NCBI GenBank assembly: GCA_037157565.1
Contig: JAZHRO010000054.1
Span: 17,963,501 to 18,027,500, forward strand
DNA length: 64,000 bases
From: Thalassia testudinum
Lineage: Eukaryota; Streptophyta; Magnoliopsida; Alismatales; Hydrocharitaceae
Direction of reading: 5' to 3'
Of the stretch, positions 31,331 through 44,653 are shown one piece after another. Position 1 is the first letter of the stretch; each line of letters opens with the position of its first letter. The position numbers and the translations under genes were made by a program. Under the pieces are notes generated by a model that worked only from the letters and a program-made list of their open reading frames with translations, ran no database searches and was not told where the DNA came from.

Positions 31331-32245
31331 TTCGGCCGACTTATGCTTACGAGCTTACTTGACTGCGTGGGTGCCTGCTTGAATGTTCAGGTGATGCTGA
31401 ATCAGGGATGGGTCTACCCCGAGCAGGTCGTTCACGGAATAAGCGAAAACATCTACGTTGGCCTGGAGTAGAAGTAGCAACTCCTATACCTCAGTGGGCG
31501 CAAGGTCCGCTCCGACTCAGACGAGTTTAGTAGCATTCTCAGGATACATTTGTATAGCCATGGTTGAAGAGCCTGACTATAGTTAGAAATCGTCGGCAGC
31601 ATAGCTGGGATCAGTTCTTGCTGGATTGCCTGGACTTGGTCTCCTTTTTTCCCCCATTTTCGTGACTTGGGGAAGTTTGGTTCCAGGGAGTGCTCCAGCT
31701 CGATCCTGAGGAGCTCGCACCCGACTAACTGATCCCCGTGCACGATTCCTACTCTGTGTGGAGATTGGAAAAGGTATGAATTGGAAGTATGATGAAGGGA
31801 TTAGTCAAAAAACATGGGTGGTGGGGTGGCCGAGGATGTCTTCGAATACAATCGTCAACTCGGCCACTATGAATGTGGCCATCCGGTTGAGGTGCCTGTC
31901 CCATCACAGATGGACGAGGGGAGGCTAATCTCTCCTTTCGCCATCACCTTGTGATTACCGAATCTTTCAACTGGGTGAACCGAAGGGGAGAGGTGTTCCT
32001 CTGTGAAACCCAAGTGGCGTAAGGTTTTGAGGAAGAGGACGTCCACGACACTTCATTCACGAGGAGCTGGGGCTGTTGTCGCCCTTCTAGTAGGAGCGTT
32101 ACCAACAGTAGGACGGTATGCTCCACCAAACTTGGGAGGGAGGTGAACAATCGGGATGTTGCCTGCTTGATGAGATCTCTCTCGCCCCACTTGAGGGTGG
32201 GGAAAGCCCTATGAGTCGGTCGCCTGGAAGGGCTGGATTGCCGAC
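31331..32245 (-). pseudogene. T1 protease and linker region, decayed
   Basis: Between the gag and polymerase parts, several frames carry protease-like wording: a hydrophobic run followed by SPLRFTQLKDSVITR (about 31944-32150), and TFIVAELTIVFEDILGHPT (near 31820-31890), which resembles the segment after the protease in Tat elements. The expected DSG/DTG catalytic triplet is not intact. Assignment rests on order and partial similarity. Confidence 0.5.
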
Positions 32246-33806
32246 TTAGAGTAGCATTGATGCCGAAAAGTACTTCAACCTACGCTCCCACGGGGGAAGG
32301 TAGTGAATGTGCTTGGGCACTCCAGGCATAGCCACCAGGACCTGTTGGTATTCAGTCGGCAAAAGTTGAGAGGATACCGCCTGCTCAAGGTGGTGGGCCA
32401 TGGCGTCATTGGGCTCTGAACCTTCAACGAGTACCATGTTGATCCCACAAAGATGCTAAAGCCTCTCCTTGTGGTAGTCCTCCAAGCCCTCCACGGGCCC
32501 CTTGCCCTTATCCTGGCTATCGCTTCGCCTGATGAAGTGAGCCAAATTCATGTGCCAAATCTGAGAGTCGATCTAGTCCCGCAGGTCCCGGCAATCTTTA
32601 GTGGCGTGATCCCAAGCCTTGTGATACTTGCAATAGGGCCCAGAGTCAACCTTCTTCTTCATTGGCTTAGGTGGGGGTAGCAGGTCTTTGTCTATAGACC
32701 ATACCTTCGCCAACACGTTCGCCTAGTACATGGCCAGGGGAGTGTGCTCTTCGAAATAATCTCGCCTGGGTTGGTAGGGTCCATTGTTTCGTCCCTTGCT
32801 TGGCCGATCATTCCTCCGCTCTGAGAAGCTAGCCTTGCGCTTATTTAAGCTGCTGCCTCCATGGATGGAGTTGGGGGCAGATTCACCCGGTGTCCACCTT
32901 TCCCGGACTGGGCTCGCGTTGTATTCAGAACCATCTGCTAGCCGGTTGTGGGAGTAGAAAGAGTCATTTTGCTTCACGAACCTTGTGGCTCTGTCCCAGA
33001 GCTCTACCATATCCCTAGGCGGGAAGTCAACGATATCATATCAAAACCTCTTATTAGGAGCCCTGACTTGAAGTATTGGATGGCGATGGCACCGTGAGTC
33101 GGCTTACACTTGAAGCACTAGGCCTTAAACCGATCTAAGTACGACTGGAAAGATTCATTCTACTGCTGGACTTCCGACAGCCTCTCGAGGTTGTCTCTAA
33201 CCCTCTGCTGTCCGGTAACATATTGGCAGAACTTGTCTGCCAATTCCTGAAAGCATGCGATCTGCCCGATTGGTAGTTCCTTGAACCACTCATGGGCCAT
33301 TGCAAATAGACAGGAAGGGAATACTCGACATAATACTCCATCGGGGTAGCCGTGCACCAACATCATCTGGTGATAACTCCCAAAGAAGCTGTTGGGGTCC
33401 ACTACCCTGTTATATAGGGCCATGATGCGCTGCTTGAATCTCTCAGGCAGGGGGGCCGTCATCACCTTCTCGGTGAAGGGGTAGGTGGTGACGTAGGCCC
33501 GAGAGCATATGCCCTGCATTACCTTAGTAACCTGACGGACGATCTCAGGGATCGATCCCCCACTACCTGTCATGACAGGTTAAGCCTCCGAGATTTCTTC
33601 TGATGATGGTAGGCGAGGAACTTTTGGTGGGTCAGGAGGAGCTTCCCCTTTCTAGCTACTACACTCTTGCTTTAGCTTCTCAAGCTGTTCATGCAAACAG
33701 GCATTCACATCCTCCACAGTTTGACGACACCTTTGTTGCTCTTCTTCAAGGCTTGGATGGTGGGGCTCCCCCTACTGGGGTTCGCCAAACTAATAGATTT
33801 GTTTGA
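32246..33806 (-). pseudogene. T1 gag remnant
   Basis: Read right to left: a coiled-coil-like lead (33800-33600), then a frame from 33573 to 33160 with the Ty3 gag signature (TTYPFTEKVMTAPLPERFK, MMLVHGYPDGVLCRVFPSCL, AMAHEWFKELPIGQIACFQEL), then after a break a Ser/Arg/Asn-rich tail (33010-32723) and a linker (32437-32246). Frameshifts separate the pieces. This retrotransposon gag domain would form the particle that packages element RNA. The order gag, protease, RT agrees with the Ty3 type. Confidence 0.8.
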
Positions 33807-34095
33807 TCTCGAGAAGTTTCTTTGTGACTGAAATTTCTTCAGCCTTGAGAGTCACTAGCTTAGCCCGAAACTACTCTTCCCCAGAGCTCATGCTCATGGT
33901 CTTTCAGCGGTTGGTCGGAGACTCCCTACTTCTTCTTGCTTGGCTTAGTTGGTGAGGGGCGTCTCTTGGACACTGACACACTAGACTCGGCTTGAGATGA
34001 CGCTTTATCGAGGTCATCACAAGAGGAGTTGCGGGTCATGGGAGCCATCGAAAGGACTTCAAGAGCTAAGAGACGGTATTAAGTGATAATCATTT
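33807..34095 (-). other. T1 leader between PBS and gag
   Basis: This is presumed 5' untranslated leader of T1. I see no gene. Confidence 0.5.
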
Positions 34096-34110
34096 CCACA
34101 GACGGCACCA
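34096..34110 (-). promoter_or_regulatory. Primer binding site of T1
   Basis: TGGTGCCGTCTGTGG on the minus strand, two bases from the LTR TG at 34113, resembles the TTGG[C/T]GCCGTCTGTGG site of Tat-lineage elements. I have not matched it to a particular tRNA. Confidence 0.65.
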
Positions 34111-34112
34111 AT

Positions 34113-34675
34113 TGATCAAGTCTCTAGGGATCAGGGGGCCGGACTCAACAACTCAAACAATCGGACCTCTTATGTGAATGGAGGGTCCGACCTAAAGGCT
34201 CAAGGAATCACACAAGAGGTAAAGAGTTTGGTAACCCAGTTCCACCGCAAGGGGTGTACGTTTGGGGGAGGTGAATGCTCTCAAGTATTCACTAGTAAGA
34301 AAATTGGATTACAATCTCTCTTCTTCTCTCCAGTTGCCTAGGAGAGGGCCTTGAGGGCCTCTCTCCACTCTTTCTAGTGTTGGAATTGGGCCTTTCGCAA
34401 GATCTTCTAACCAGATACGTCGCCTGACAAGGTACGCATCTTTTCAGATTATTAATTGCGGTGGCCATGTCAGCATTTATTGGGGCATGGCCGTGCTGTA
34501 CTTTTGTGGCCGTCTCTTCTAATGGATAGGGTCATTTGGATCCGACTGTATCTGGTCCTTCTTGGGTGTAGGCAGGTTGGACTCCTGGACCTATCCGTAT
34601 TCGAGTCTTTTTGGATGTAGACGGGCCAACATCCCAGACTCGTCTGTGTGAGAGACTTTTCTTAGGTGTAGGTAT
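34113..34675 (-). mobile_element. T1 5' LTR, truncated
   Basis: This is about 560 bp of LTR next to the PBS, starting TGATCAAGTC. It is cut on the right by the S1-like fragment at 34676, and no partner LTR remains in the window. Confidence 0.6.
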
Positions 34676-35830
34676 TGTTAAAATGTTTATAATTATATTT
34701 TTGATAATGACAAATAAGCTATTTCCTTGGAAAAGATTAACATATTACAGAAAAGATTTACAGAAAAGGATCGAGGAAAAGGAAGGACAAAAGAACTTTT
34801 TTTATAGTTTATTTTATTTGTTTAGAATGTAAGAAAGCCTTGAATTATCCGTAGGATGTCTTTAGAATCTTCCTATACTTATTCGTATCCTTAAATTTGT
34901 AAAGATTTACTTTTATTGATTTTTTAGACGTCTCATTTTCCCTTCAGACATCTGAGAATGATTTATAAGACGTCTAATTTACTTCACCATATGTCTAAGA
35001 TCTTATCTAGAGCCTAGATTCATAACCATTCTCTTTGACCACTGTCACCTAGGTTTTTCAGACGTCTGTTCTCTACTTCAGATGTCTACTAGTGTCTTTC
35101 ATACACCTCCTTGAGCTTTTGATATCTCTTTAACTTCAATAGAACAATAGTCATAATCTTAGTTATTGTTCAGATGTCTGTTGTCTTATTGAGACGTCTG
35201 AAAATGTTCAACGTTCACTTTCTATCAAACGTTAAAATTGATCGCAATTGATTATTTCAGTTACACTTTGATTTTGGAATGTTGTCGACCCTCAGACGTC
35301 TTCATATTTTGTTGGATGTCTAATCATTCATTTTAAGATGTCTCCACTTTTTACCAGACGTCTAGTAAGATGTCTGATCATATGTTTTTAAATCCTTATT
35401 TGGATTCAACTTCATTCCAGTAACAATTAATTTGACCCTGAAGCTTTTTTAGACATCTAATTTTATTTTCAGACGTCTGAAACTAGCTGTTTATTTGGGA
35501 TGTTTGAAATAGTCTTTTCAGACGTCTGTCATGATTTTTCGGACGTCTGATACAGTTAGACTGAGTAAATGCATTGTAGTTGTTTTACCTTAATTTATTT
35601 CATTTCAATTTAAATTTCAACGACTACCTAGACCTAAATCAGCCCCTATACACCTATATATACCCCTATAGGTAGGCTTAAGCATACACAACAAAGAAAA
35701 ATACATTCTACTCATTTGAAAAGCTCTTGATGTCATATGTGCTCTCTTGTACTCCACTTGTGCTGTTGCTTCTTGAGAGCAAACTTTCTTCCCGTTGCTC
35801 ATAAACTTTGATGACCCAGTTTTTTCAAAG
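34676..35830 (+). mobile_element. Decayed S1-like LTR fragment
   Basis: It begins TGTTAAAATG...TTTTTGATAATGACAAA, the S1 start with substitutions. It holds about ten degenerate AGACGTCT palindromes (34927-35550), then the TATATATA-type promoter and downstream region ending CTTCTTGAGAGCA, which aligns with S1 around 26180. The right end of the LTR is missing. Confidence 0.7.
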
Positions 35831-37461
35831 AAAAGTATACGTCTGTCGGGAGGATAATGCTTCCAATTTTTACTAGTAGTTGAATGGTGTAAACTCTCTG
35901 TATATCTCTCCTTGATTGTGTCAACCCTAAAAGCTAGTCTACCCTCGGTATTTATAGGGTTGACTTCCATCAGTTACGAGTCTCTTTTTTTTTTTCCATA
36001 ATCTCAAGTTTCTGTTATAAACAACATGTTACGTAGTAATCGACAGGTAATCATAAGTCGGTGCCATACTTTTCATAATTCCTTTTTGATGGTGACAGCA
36101 AGCCTGTCAATTGATTGTTACCTGGACCTTGAGCGACCTATCATTTTGCCGGATACACGAACCCAGGTAAATGGGTTCACCCTGATGTGTCAGATTTTCA
36201 CTATTTATCGGATAATCATATCCTCTACGTGACCCAACTCGTGAGATAATTTTTCTCTCCCTCATCTCCGATAAGTAACAATAGGCAAAAGGAAAGGAAC
36301 TCATAGTTTTAGTACTGAGTTAATACAAGGTACTATATCAAGCAGAAGAGTAGCTAATGCAGAAGAAATTTGACTAAAATACTGTGGGGGAAATAAAAAA
36401 ACTAGACAAGATCTATCCAAAGCTATTACCGAAATTCAAGGGAAGGAACCAAGGCAAAGAAGTTATACTAAACAAGATCTAACCTACTGCTTCAAAGAAT
36501 AAACTAAAAAAGAAGTGAAGAGATTTTCAATATGGCAAATATATATAATGTGGACTTTGCAAAAAGTGGTAGAATTGTGGTATGCCAAGTTAAAATCGTA
36601 GGGTTGTGTTGGGGCGAACATGAGACATGCGGGTGATTTGGCCTCTCTGGGTGAAGTTGCCCAACTGTCAGTTCTCTTCAACTTTGCTGCCTGGATGCAA
36701 AGCTCCTTCCAACAAATCACCACTCTCAGTCCGTGCCTAGGGCTTAGCGTTTAACCAAGCGGTCCTTAGCTAAGTTGTTTCACTTAACCTGAGTGTGATC
36801 TTTGGCAATGCTCTTCGTGATCTTTGTGCCGCCTTGCCTAAAGTTTGCTCATCGGTAGGTATTTTGTTTAGAGCTCCCGTTAGTCTTCCACGTCAGGGAT
36901 TTGCCTTCAAGTTTAAGGATTAGTTTGGGATAAGAAGTAGAATTATATTAGATAGGGATTTTTAAAAGGATTATCCTACTCCTATGATTATTTGGAATGC
37001 AGTGAAATAACACAAAGGATTTTGTTACCGTTGGTTGAATTTAAAGTGTTTTTAGACCAAGTAGGTTTTGCTTGCATGTACAATGTTTATGCTGGTCAAA
37101 TTCGCACTCGTTGGTCGCAATGTTGGTTGAGAAGTTTATTTGTTACTCTTCTTGTATGCAAACCACATCAAGGGTTCGCGGCCCTTTTCCCCTTATTCCA
37201 TTTAGACGATTCCACACATGCAGAAAAGGGCGATCTCATGCAAATCTCCGACAAAAGAAAGGCCAAGCAAAGCATACAGGATAAAAGCATGAAAATCTTC
37301 CTCACTCAAAAATACCGTGTCATCGTATAACTATTACACAACCCGTAGACTTCCCCCCATGCATCTATATGTAAATTTGACCTACTTCTTTTCCTCCCAT
37401 GTCCTAAACATTACCATTTAGGCAGCAATGGCCCAAACATCCCTCCTCCTCCCTGCTAGGT
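35831..37461. other. Unclassified, no supported gene
   Basis: This is mixed-composition DNA. A minus-strand TATA-like CTATAAATACC at 35946-35956 hints at another LTR promoter. A 79-codon minus frame (36484-36723) has protein-like wording but no family I can name. Confidence 0.4.
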
Positions 37462-38085
37462 ACGTAAACAAGTCGAATTTGGACAGGGATATAATTAAAT
37501 TCATAACTATATTTATTTACAAAATTTATATCTATACCTTACTCGTTTATTCATCAAATATAAAATTTTTAACTTATATTCATATCTATCTACCTATTAA
37601 ATATTTATTTAACTATTAGATACTTATTTATAAATTTATCTTATAATTAAATCGTGATCAAATTAGAATCAAATAAAAATGAGCATAAAAAATAATTAAT
37701 TTATTATTTATTTTTAATGGACTCGAAACATTCATATAATTTAGGTTATTTTAATTTTATTGATATTCATTAAAATTATTATAAAAAAAATCTTTCAAGA
37801 AGAATTACATTAAAAAAAAATAATATAAATAAAGGTAAAATACAAATATATTTTTAATAAAAAAATTTATTTCTTCTAAATAAATATTTAATAGAAGATT
37901 AAAAACACTCCGAACCTCTAACATCATGAATAGAATCATAAGGGTGATTAGAATTGAAAAAATGAGGAACTTAAAGTTGAATTTATATATCTTAGATGAA
38001 TAAAAAATTTATTTGAATAATCAGACCATATAATTAAATATGTACCCAAAATCGAATCCGATCGTATTTTTGGGATAAAATCCCC
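37462..38085 (+). repeat. AT-rich interspersed repeat, copy 1
   Basis: This is about 620 bp, over 75% AT, and collinear with 53503-54692 and 55690-56430. Shared blocks include TTATTTATAAAT, a TTTTAATTTTATTGAT or similar run, an AAAATCATAAGG run and a closing block with AATTAAATGT. It is non-coding. The class is unknown; it could be a decayed DNA transposon. Confidence 0.55.
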
Positions 38086-41002
38086 ACACTTTAAAAAATA
38101 TCCTCTTACACTTTGGAAGACTCTGCCCCAACGTTCTGCTGCTCCCTCTAGAAAAAGTTGGATGATTACCATTCCCACAGTATCTCTTCTTTCCCTTTCC
38201 TTTCCCCACTCTCTCATGAAAAAGTTGGATAAAATCCCCACAGTATACCTCTCAATGTTTGAAGATTTCGTCAGATCTGGGAAGTGATGGAGGGTGTGTT
38301 AAATATTTTGGCTTTTTCTCGTAACAAGTTCAGGTTTGGATTCCTTTGTATTGATATTACATGCATAGATGTCATTTCGATTTTGATATTCATCCCATGA
38401 AAATGTATAAAGACTTAAAAACGATGATGATTAATGGACGTGATTCTTTTTGCACGTGTTATTATTTAATATATAATTTGTTAAGTAGGTTCCACACCAA
38501 AGAAAAATAACGTAAGTATCATCGAGTGTTGAAATAACTGTCATTACTTGTGAATAAAGGAATCACAGGTAATTTTTTATTTTAAATAAAAATATATGGT
38601 ATATTTTGATTTTGAATGTAAATGTATAGATGATTTTGGTTATCAATCAAAGTGCATTGGTAATCATTAGTTCTGCACCTGTATAATTGGATCTTGAGTT
38701 AAGTTATATAAGTGTAATTTAATTTTCAATCGATACATTTTGATTTTATATCGATGCGATCTGATTCAGAAGTAGTGGTGACTTTTTGGATTTAGATCAT
38801 GGTGGATCTTACCACATTACAATAATTACACAACTATTGCCTTTTGTGTTTATATTTTTAGGACATTTTGAATATACCAATGTATTCCCTTAATGGATCT
38901 CACCAAGATGAAGGAAATATTTACATGAGCACAAACACGTGCTGTGATCCTCACTTATATATTATATTTTGCATTACAAGATAAGAACATTTTTGAAATC
39001 ATATCCATTTATGCCTATGTGCTATTGGAAATATACATGTGATGTAATCTCTCAGCATTTACGTTATGAGAATTCAAGTACGAGTCTCTATTCTTACGTT
39101 ACTCACAGAATTTTAGAAGAGGAAATTAACACCACTGCCGTTATTGCGCAAACTTTGATACACGTGTGCAACCTTCCACAACATAAGCTCAACCATGGTA
39201 CACAATTATTGCCGTGACAAAAGGGTTAAAATAGGCTGCCTATGTCATCTTGATCGGAAGAATGACATTAGAGAAGGGATGCAAATAATGCTTTGACTCC
39301 AACGTAAATGTCAATATGCATAATATGATTATTCTCAAGTATTTTTGCAATAACCAAGCATAGAATAAACAACTATAATATACTTAATCGAGAGGGCCCT
39401 CAATTGAGCAAATCCTCTACCTAAGTGTTTCAAGACGATGGCTGGATCTTTGTTTCCTGAGAGCAAGGAACTTGGCGTTGACGTGGCATCTGCAGGTGGG
39501 TGAACTTGAGGTTGGAGCCAGGGAGAGGTTCTCCGTTTCTCCATAGTGAGCCACCAAGGGGTAATTAATGTTGCTTCGCATCAATTATTCGACATGCATC
39601 ATAAATTAGCTTCATGTTCGATCTTGGACACTGATGATGGCTGGAAATAAGGTTTTCCAAGAGTTTCATAAATAATTCGTGTTTTCAGTAGAGTTGGATT
39701 GAGGATTCTGTTTAACTTGGAGGGAATCGTGAAAGTGGGAACAACAAACTTGTGCCCACGTAAGTAAGTAGGTATTCTGGTTGGATCGGAGCCCATAAGT
39801 TTTTTGTAACTTGGTCTCGAGCGCAGCCCATCATGTTTGCATTGGGTTCGAGCTCGGGCCTGGCGAAGCCCGTTTAAATTTGTTGTAGGCACGTGCAATG
39901 CTATGCATATTCGTATATATGTTTTGTATATTACAGATGTATAAAATCATGGACGTCACCCTCGGAAGGGAAAGGATAGCAGTACACAATCAATGCAATC
40001 AATGCACGAGATGCGTCGGTACGTACTCTATTTTGGATTCTCTTTCGTACAGGATACATACTTGCATTCCAAATCTAATTCACCTATCTCAAAAGGTACG
40101 CACATAGGTAAGTATATTAAAACTGGAAACCTTGTAAAGGCACATCAAAGCTAATCGTTCCTTTCTACTGAACGATGTGAAATCATTCTAAGTGTACTCA
40201 TGCTTACTAAAATCAAGTTCTATGGACTGGTCTAGAGATTTTTGATGTCTCCTCTAATATGAATTCCCATTCATTCTTTGGTTACGGACATCCAGCTTGT
40301 TAAGAAAACGACGTACGTGCAGGTACAAAGTTGGCTGACTTGCATTAAGTGCAACGTAGAATCGTAGCCCGGGTGACGCCTAACCCGTTTATCTAACTGG
40401 ATGCGAGAGCCCTATTGCGAACTCCGACGTGACTTTATTAATACGACTTCCTAAATGAAAAATTTTAGTTTGTGTTTGTTTTCGGAATATCTCGTAGAAT
40501 AAAAAATCTTCTTCGGAAGACATGCACGAAGATACATGAACATTGACTAGTGACAGAAACGAAGTGTCGAATTAGTAATGTTGGGCTACGTCCCTGAGAA
40601 CCCCGCTTAGCCATGCATGTACGAGGACCAAATTGGATTTTGACTTTGCCATGTTCAACGTGAATCTAAGTCTCCCGTACTTACAAAAGTGAAGTAATTG
40701 TCATGTGCCACTCTTGGCATTGGTTTGCAAGTTGGTTGGCTGATGGTTAATTAGAAGAGGCATATTATTTAATCACCGAATGCTGAGGCGAACCTGAAGT
40801 CAAGATCTGATCAGTCACTTCCTCAGATTTGGTTAAGATTCTACGTTCTTATTCCCACCCATGGATACGTTGAAGGATCCTATATTGTTTGCGGTGTAAT
40901 CAGTTGTCCTTCTCAGTCGAAATTAGATCCCTCGTGAGTTTAAGGGGTGGTTCAGGGAGAGCGATAACCTCTCTTTTGAGGGTTATTTTCTCTTTATCTC
41001 AT
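38086..41002. other. Unclassified intergenic DNA
   Basis: No supported gene. Around 38340-38780 are loosely repeated ~20-bp units with the core GAT(G/A)TATTTTGATTTT, resembling those at 53645-54010. Confidence 0.45.
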
Positions 41003-41190
41003 GGGTAAGTGCTTAAACGAATCGAATCTAATCAAACTTATTTTGTTTAGGTTCGATCTATTTATATAAATGAGCATAAAATTAAGTTTAGGTTCGATTC
41101 GTTTATTCATGAATCGAATTTAAATCAAATTTTTGATGAGTCGAACCTAAACGAATATCGAACCTAAAAAATTTTTGACAACTCTAATGG
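41003..41190 (+). repeat. Diverged ~190-bp repeat, copy 1
   Basis: Rich in TTCGATTCG- and GAATCGAA-type words, ending TTTTTGACAACTCTAATGG. A direct copy at roughly two-thirds identity is at 47195-47392, on the other side of the G1 insertion. Class unknown. Confidence 0.55.
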
Positions 41191-41257
41191 GGAGTGGAGA
41201 GGTCGATCATATAGGTAGGAATAGGAGAGGAAGGTGATGGCCTTGGTGGGGACGAGA

Positions 41258-41262
41258 GGCAT
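41258..41262. repeat. Target-site duplication GGCAT (left); right copy at 46775-46779
   Basis: GGCAT flanks the outer G1 solo LTR exactly at its TG and CA ends. Confidence 0.93.
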
Positions 41263-41942
41263 TGTTACGATCCGATTCCCGAATCCCTACAGGATATAAG
41301 ACCGACCCGACTCGATTGATCCCAAGATTCAGTCGTCCAACAAGAAATAATCAAAAAATAGGAAAGTAAACCATATTCACTATGCTAACCAACAGTAAAA
41401 AGATACAGCAGTAAAGAAGTAAAAGATGCTACAGTACGTATCACCACTACAACAATAGAAAAGTAACAAGGTATAGGAACATAAAAGTATAGAAACGTAA
41501 AGATATAGAACATAAAGGTACAAGAATCTAAACTCACTACTACAAAAGAAGTACAACAAAAAAAGCTACTGCTACTGAGCTCTACTGGGCCCAACACCCT
41601 CTGCAGCTGTAGACTCGGGTTGCTCAACACCTGGACCTGAAAAGGGTTATGAGTACACAAAGTCAGCGAACGTTGAGTAAAGTGGCAACCAACTAACTAA
41701 AGCAGTAAGCTAAAAGGTAACTAGATATTCCAATTTCTTTAATTTACAAGTTATTCCTTTTTCACCCATTGGTTTATCTCTTTCTTGATCTCGAATATTC
41801 CCCGTGGGAACGATCTTGATTGCAGTCTTTTCCGAAGAGTAAAAGGCACACGAGGTGCTCTCTTAGCCGAGAGAGTCTCCTGTGGTGATCCTACACCTAA
41901 TCAACCACCCCAAGGTCACGAACAGACGTAACGGTGACTACA

Positions 41943-41947
41943 GTAAG
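41943..41947. repeat. Target-site duplication GTAAG; right copy GCAAG at 44654-44658
   Basis: The two five-base copies differ at one position. They mark where the inner G1 LTR entered the outer one. Confidence 0.8.
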
Positions 41948-44653
41948 TGTAACGACCCGATTCCCGAGTCCCTACGAGACACGAGAACCGGACCGACTCG
42001 ACTAATCCCAAGACCTAGCCGTCCAACGAGGAAGTAACCAAAAGAGCAGTAAAATAAACCACATTCAACATGAAATATAACTAGCAGTAACAAAAATACA
42101 GCAGTAAGAAAAGGAACTACTACAGCATGTACCACCACAATAGTAGAACAACATTTAAACATAACAAGAACTGCGAGTAAAGAAAAGTACAGAGAGTAAC
42201 AAAAACTATTCACTACAGTGGAACAAAAAGGGCACAAAAGAACAGTGGTAACTCTACTGGACCCTACTCGGCCCAGCGTCCTCTGCAGCCGCTGACCCTG
42301 GCTGTTCAACACCTGGTCCTGAAAAGTAACGAGTGTAACACGTCAGCGAAATGCTGAGTAGAGTGGCAGCTAAAACTAAAGAAGCAGTAAAGTGTACAGT
42401 AACTGTTTTATTTTCTTTCTTCCTTTACTTACGTCTTTCTATTGTCTTACAATTTATCTATTTCTCAGATCCTTCACTTGATCTCGAATGTTCCTCGTGA
42501 GAACGATCTTGATTGCAGTCTTTTCCGAACAGTAGAAGTAACACGTGGTGCTCTCCTGGCCGGGAGAGTCCCTGGTGGTGATCCTACTCTCAGTCAACCA
42601 CCCCAAGGTCACTGACAGACGTAACGGTGACTACAGCAAGCGCGGTAAACGCACGGGTAGCTACCCTGCACTGGCACGCTGTCAGTCGTTTCCGTTAACG
42701 GGTGCGCCCAAAGCACAGCACGGAACCAGTATAGGGCAGAGCCCTCTCAGGGGTCCAACCCCTCCACAGTAACCAAACAGGGGCCTTGCCCCTCCACAGT
42801 CCACGCACCCTCGCCTGACTACCCTGGTTTGCCCAATGGGCCTAGCAAGTCGGTATAGGTGAGCTAGCAGAACCCTGGAACCCATGGGGTAGCTAGTACT
42901 CGCCCTACACTAGTAGCTCTCCTCGGTACTATGTACACGAGGGCCAACAAGTTGGTACAAAGTGGCCAGACCTAACCCCGAGTCCCTGGGGCGGCTGACT
43001 CTGCTCTGCACCCAAGAGACAACGCGCCTCCACATCTTTCTTTCTCAGTTCCATTTCATTCTCTTTCCACGAGTTCTACTCCTAATTCCCCGTAAGGTTC
43101 CAGCTCTTTTAACTCAGCACATTCAGGTTTCACTTTTCTAGTTTCACATTCATACAACCTATATTCTCAATCATGTTCATTTATTCATAATAAGCAGCTG
43201 TTAAACCAATTTACAGGCAGCTATTATTTCCTTTCCACATTTTCCAAGACTGCAATATGTATGTTCATTTTGCTAGTTTTCCAGTCCTAGGATTCATGCC
43301 GTACCCTAGGATCTATCATTCAATCTAGTTTTCCAGCCCTAGGATTAATGCAATACCCTAGGATCTATTATTTAATCTGGTTTCTCATTCCTAAGATTCA
43401 TGCAATACCCTAGGATCTATCATTCAATCTAGTTTCTCATTCCTAGGATTCATGCAATGCCCTAGGTTCTATTAATTGTTCCATAATTGTAACAAATTAT
43501 GTTAATAATTTCTAAAACCACTCTACCAGCTACAACGGGAGTACTAGGGGGGTGGTCGGAAACCCCGCGCGCCTCCGCAACCCCCGAGACTGCAATGGAA
43601 TGGGGTCCTAACACAAGGATCAAACACAAGGAGTTTCTCAAAAAAGTATATAATTACTGGAAACGGGTAGAGGATCTTATTCCGGAAAGAATGCAAATCG
43701 AAACGCGGAAAACGGACTCCAAACGGACCTTAAACGGGTCGAAAACGACGAAACAGACCAAAATCAGACGTCTGAAACCTCTTCTAGACGTCTTAAAAAG
43801 TGGATCAGATGGTACCTTTGTCCTGCGTAGTCTCTCAGATGTCTAGAAGCCTGCGGGGGAGTCTGGCCTAGTTCCCAGACATTCGATGGTCACCCAGGAC
43901 GTCTGGAAGTCGTTCCAGTCGTCTGGCACCGCTGCCAGACGTCTGATACACGTTGGATGCGAATCTCAGAACATGCACGTACCCACTCATCGTTCTCAGT
44001 ACGGACAGTCGCAGAAAAGGAAGAAGGACGAAAAATAACTTACTTGCCAGACGTCTGGATAGTCCTCCAGACGTCTTAACCATCGTCTGGTTGGAAGACC
44101 AGACGTCTGATTCTGGAAAAACTTCCAGAATCAGCCCTCGACGTGCTCTCCGCCCGCGACGGACGGCCGCGTCACGCCTCGTCCGCCTGCTGCTCGAGCT
44201 GCAGCAGCCCTCCCACGTCACTCCGCGCCCGCTGCTCCCCCGCCGGCCGGCTCTCGCTGCCCCGGCAAGCTCGAGCCCTCACGGCCGAGCGTCTCCTCCC
44301 TCGCGCAACGCCTCCTCCCGCACACCTACCGCGGCTGCCGCTACCGCCGCTCGCTCACTCTCGCATTGGCTGGAAGAAGAAGAAGGGAGCGGAGGAGATG
44401 AGAGCGAGCGAGAGGGCAAGGGCCCTTTTAAAGCCGCGCGGGGAGAGAGAGAGAGGGGGGCAGTGCTGCGCCTGCGGAGGAGAGAGGGGAAAAAGGGGTG
44501 TCGCAGGTCTGTGCTCGTAGGCGCGCAGACGAAAACCACCCTGCCGCAGAAAATTAAATCCCAGACGTCTGGAAGGGGTTCCAGACGTCTGGTCAAACGT
44601 CTGGGCCAGCTCCCAAACGTCTTAAAATACGTTTTGAAGCTGCGTTCGTAACA
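41948..44653 (-). mobile_element. G1 solo LTR, copy 3 (nested in copy 2)
   Basis: This 2706-bp LTR has TGTAACGACCCG...CGTTCGTAACA ends. It includes the densest AGACGTCT cluster (43764-44112 and 44560-44625), a 12-bp hairpin CTGATTCTGGAA-AAAC-TTCCAGAATCAG (44107-44134) matching the one in copy 1, and a GC-rich stretch (44140-44340). The long frames over 43953-44794 are GC-rich LTR sequence and are not kept in the other copies. Confidence 0.88.

Noticed and set aside
35820..36310. Organelle DNA insertion or another LTR promoter
   Set aside because: The TATA-like box and downstream wording are suggestive, but I could not match an organelle gene or find LTR ends.
36484..36723. 79-codon minus frame with protein-like wording
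   Set aside because: No family could be named and no neighbouring exon was found; left unannotated.
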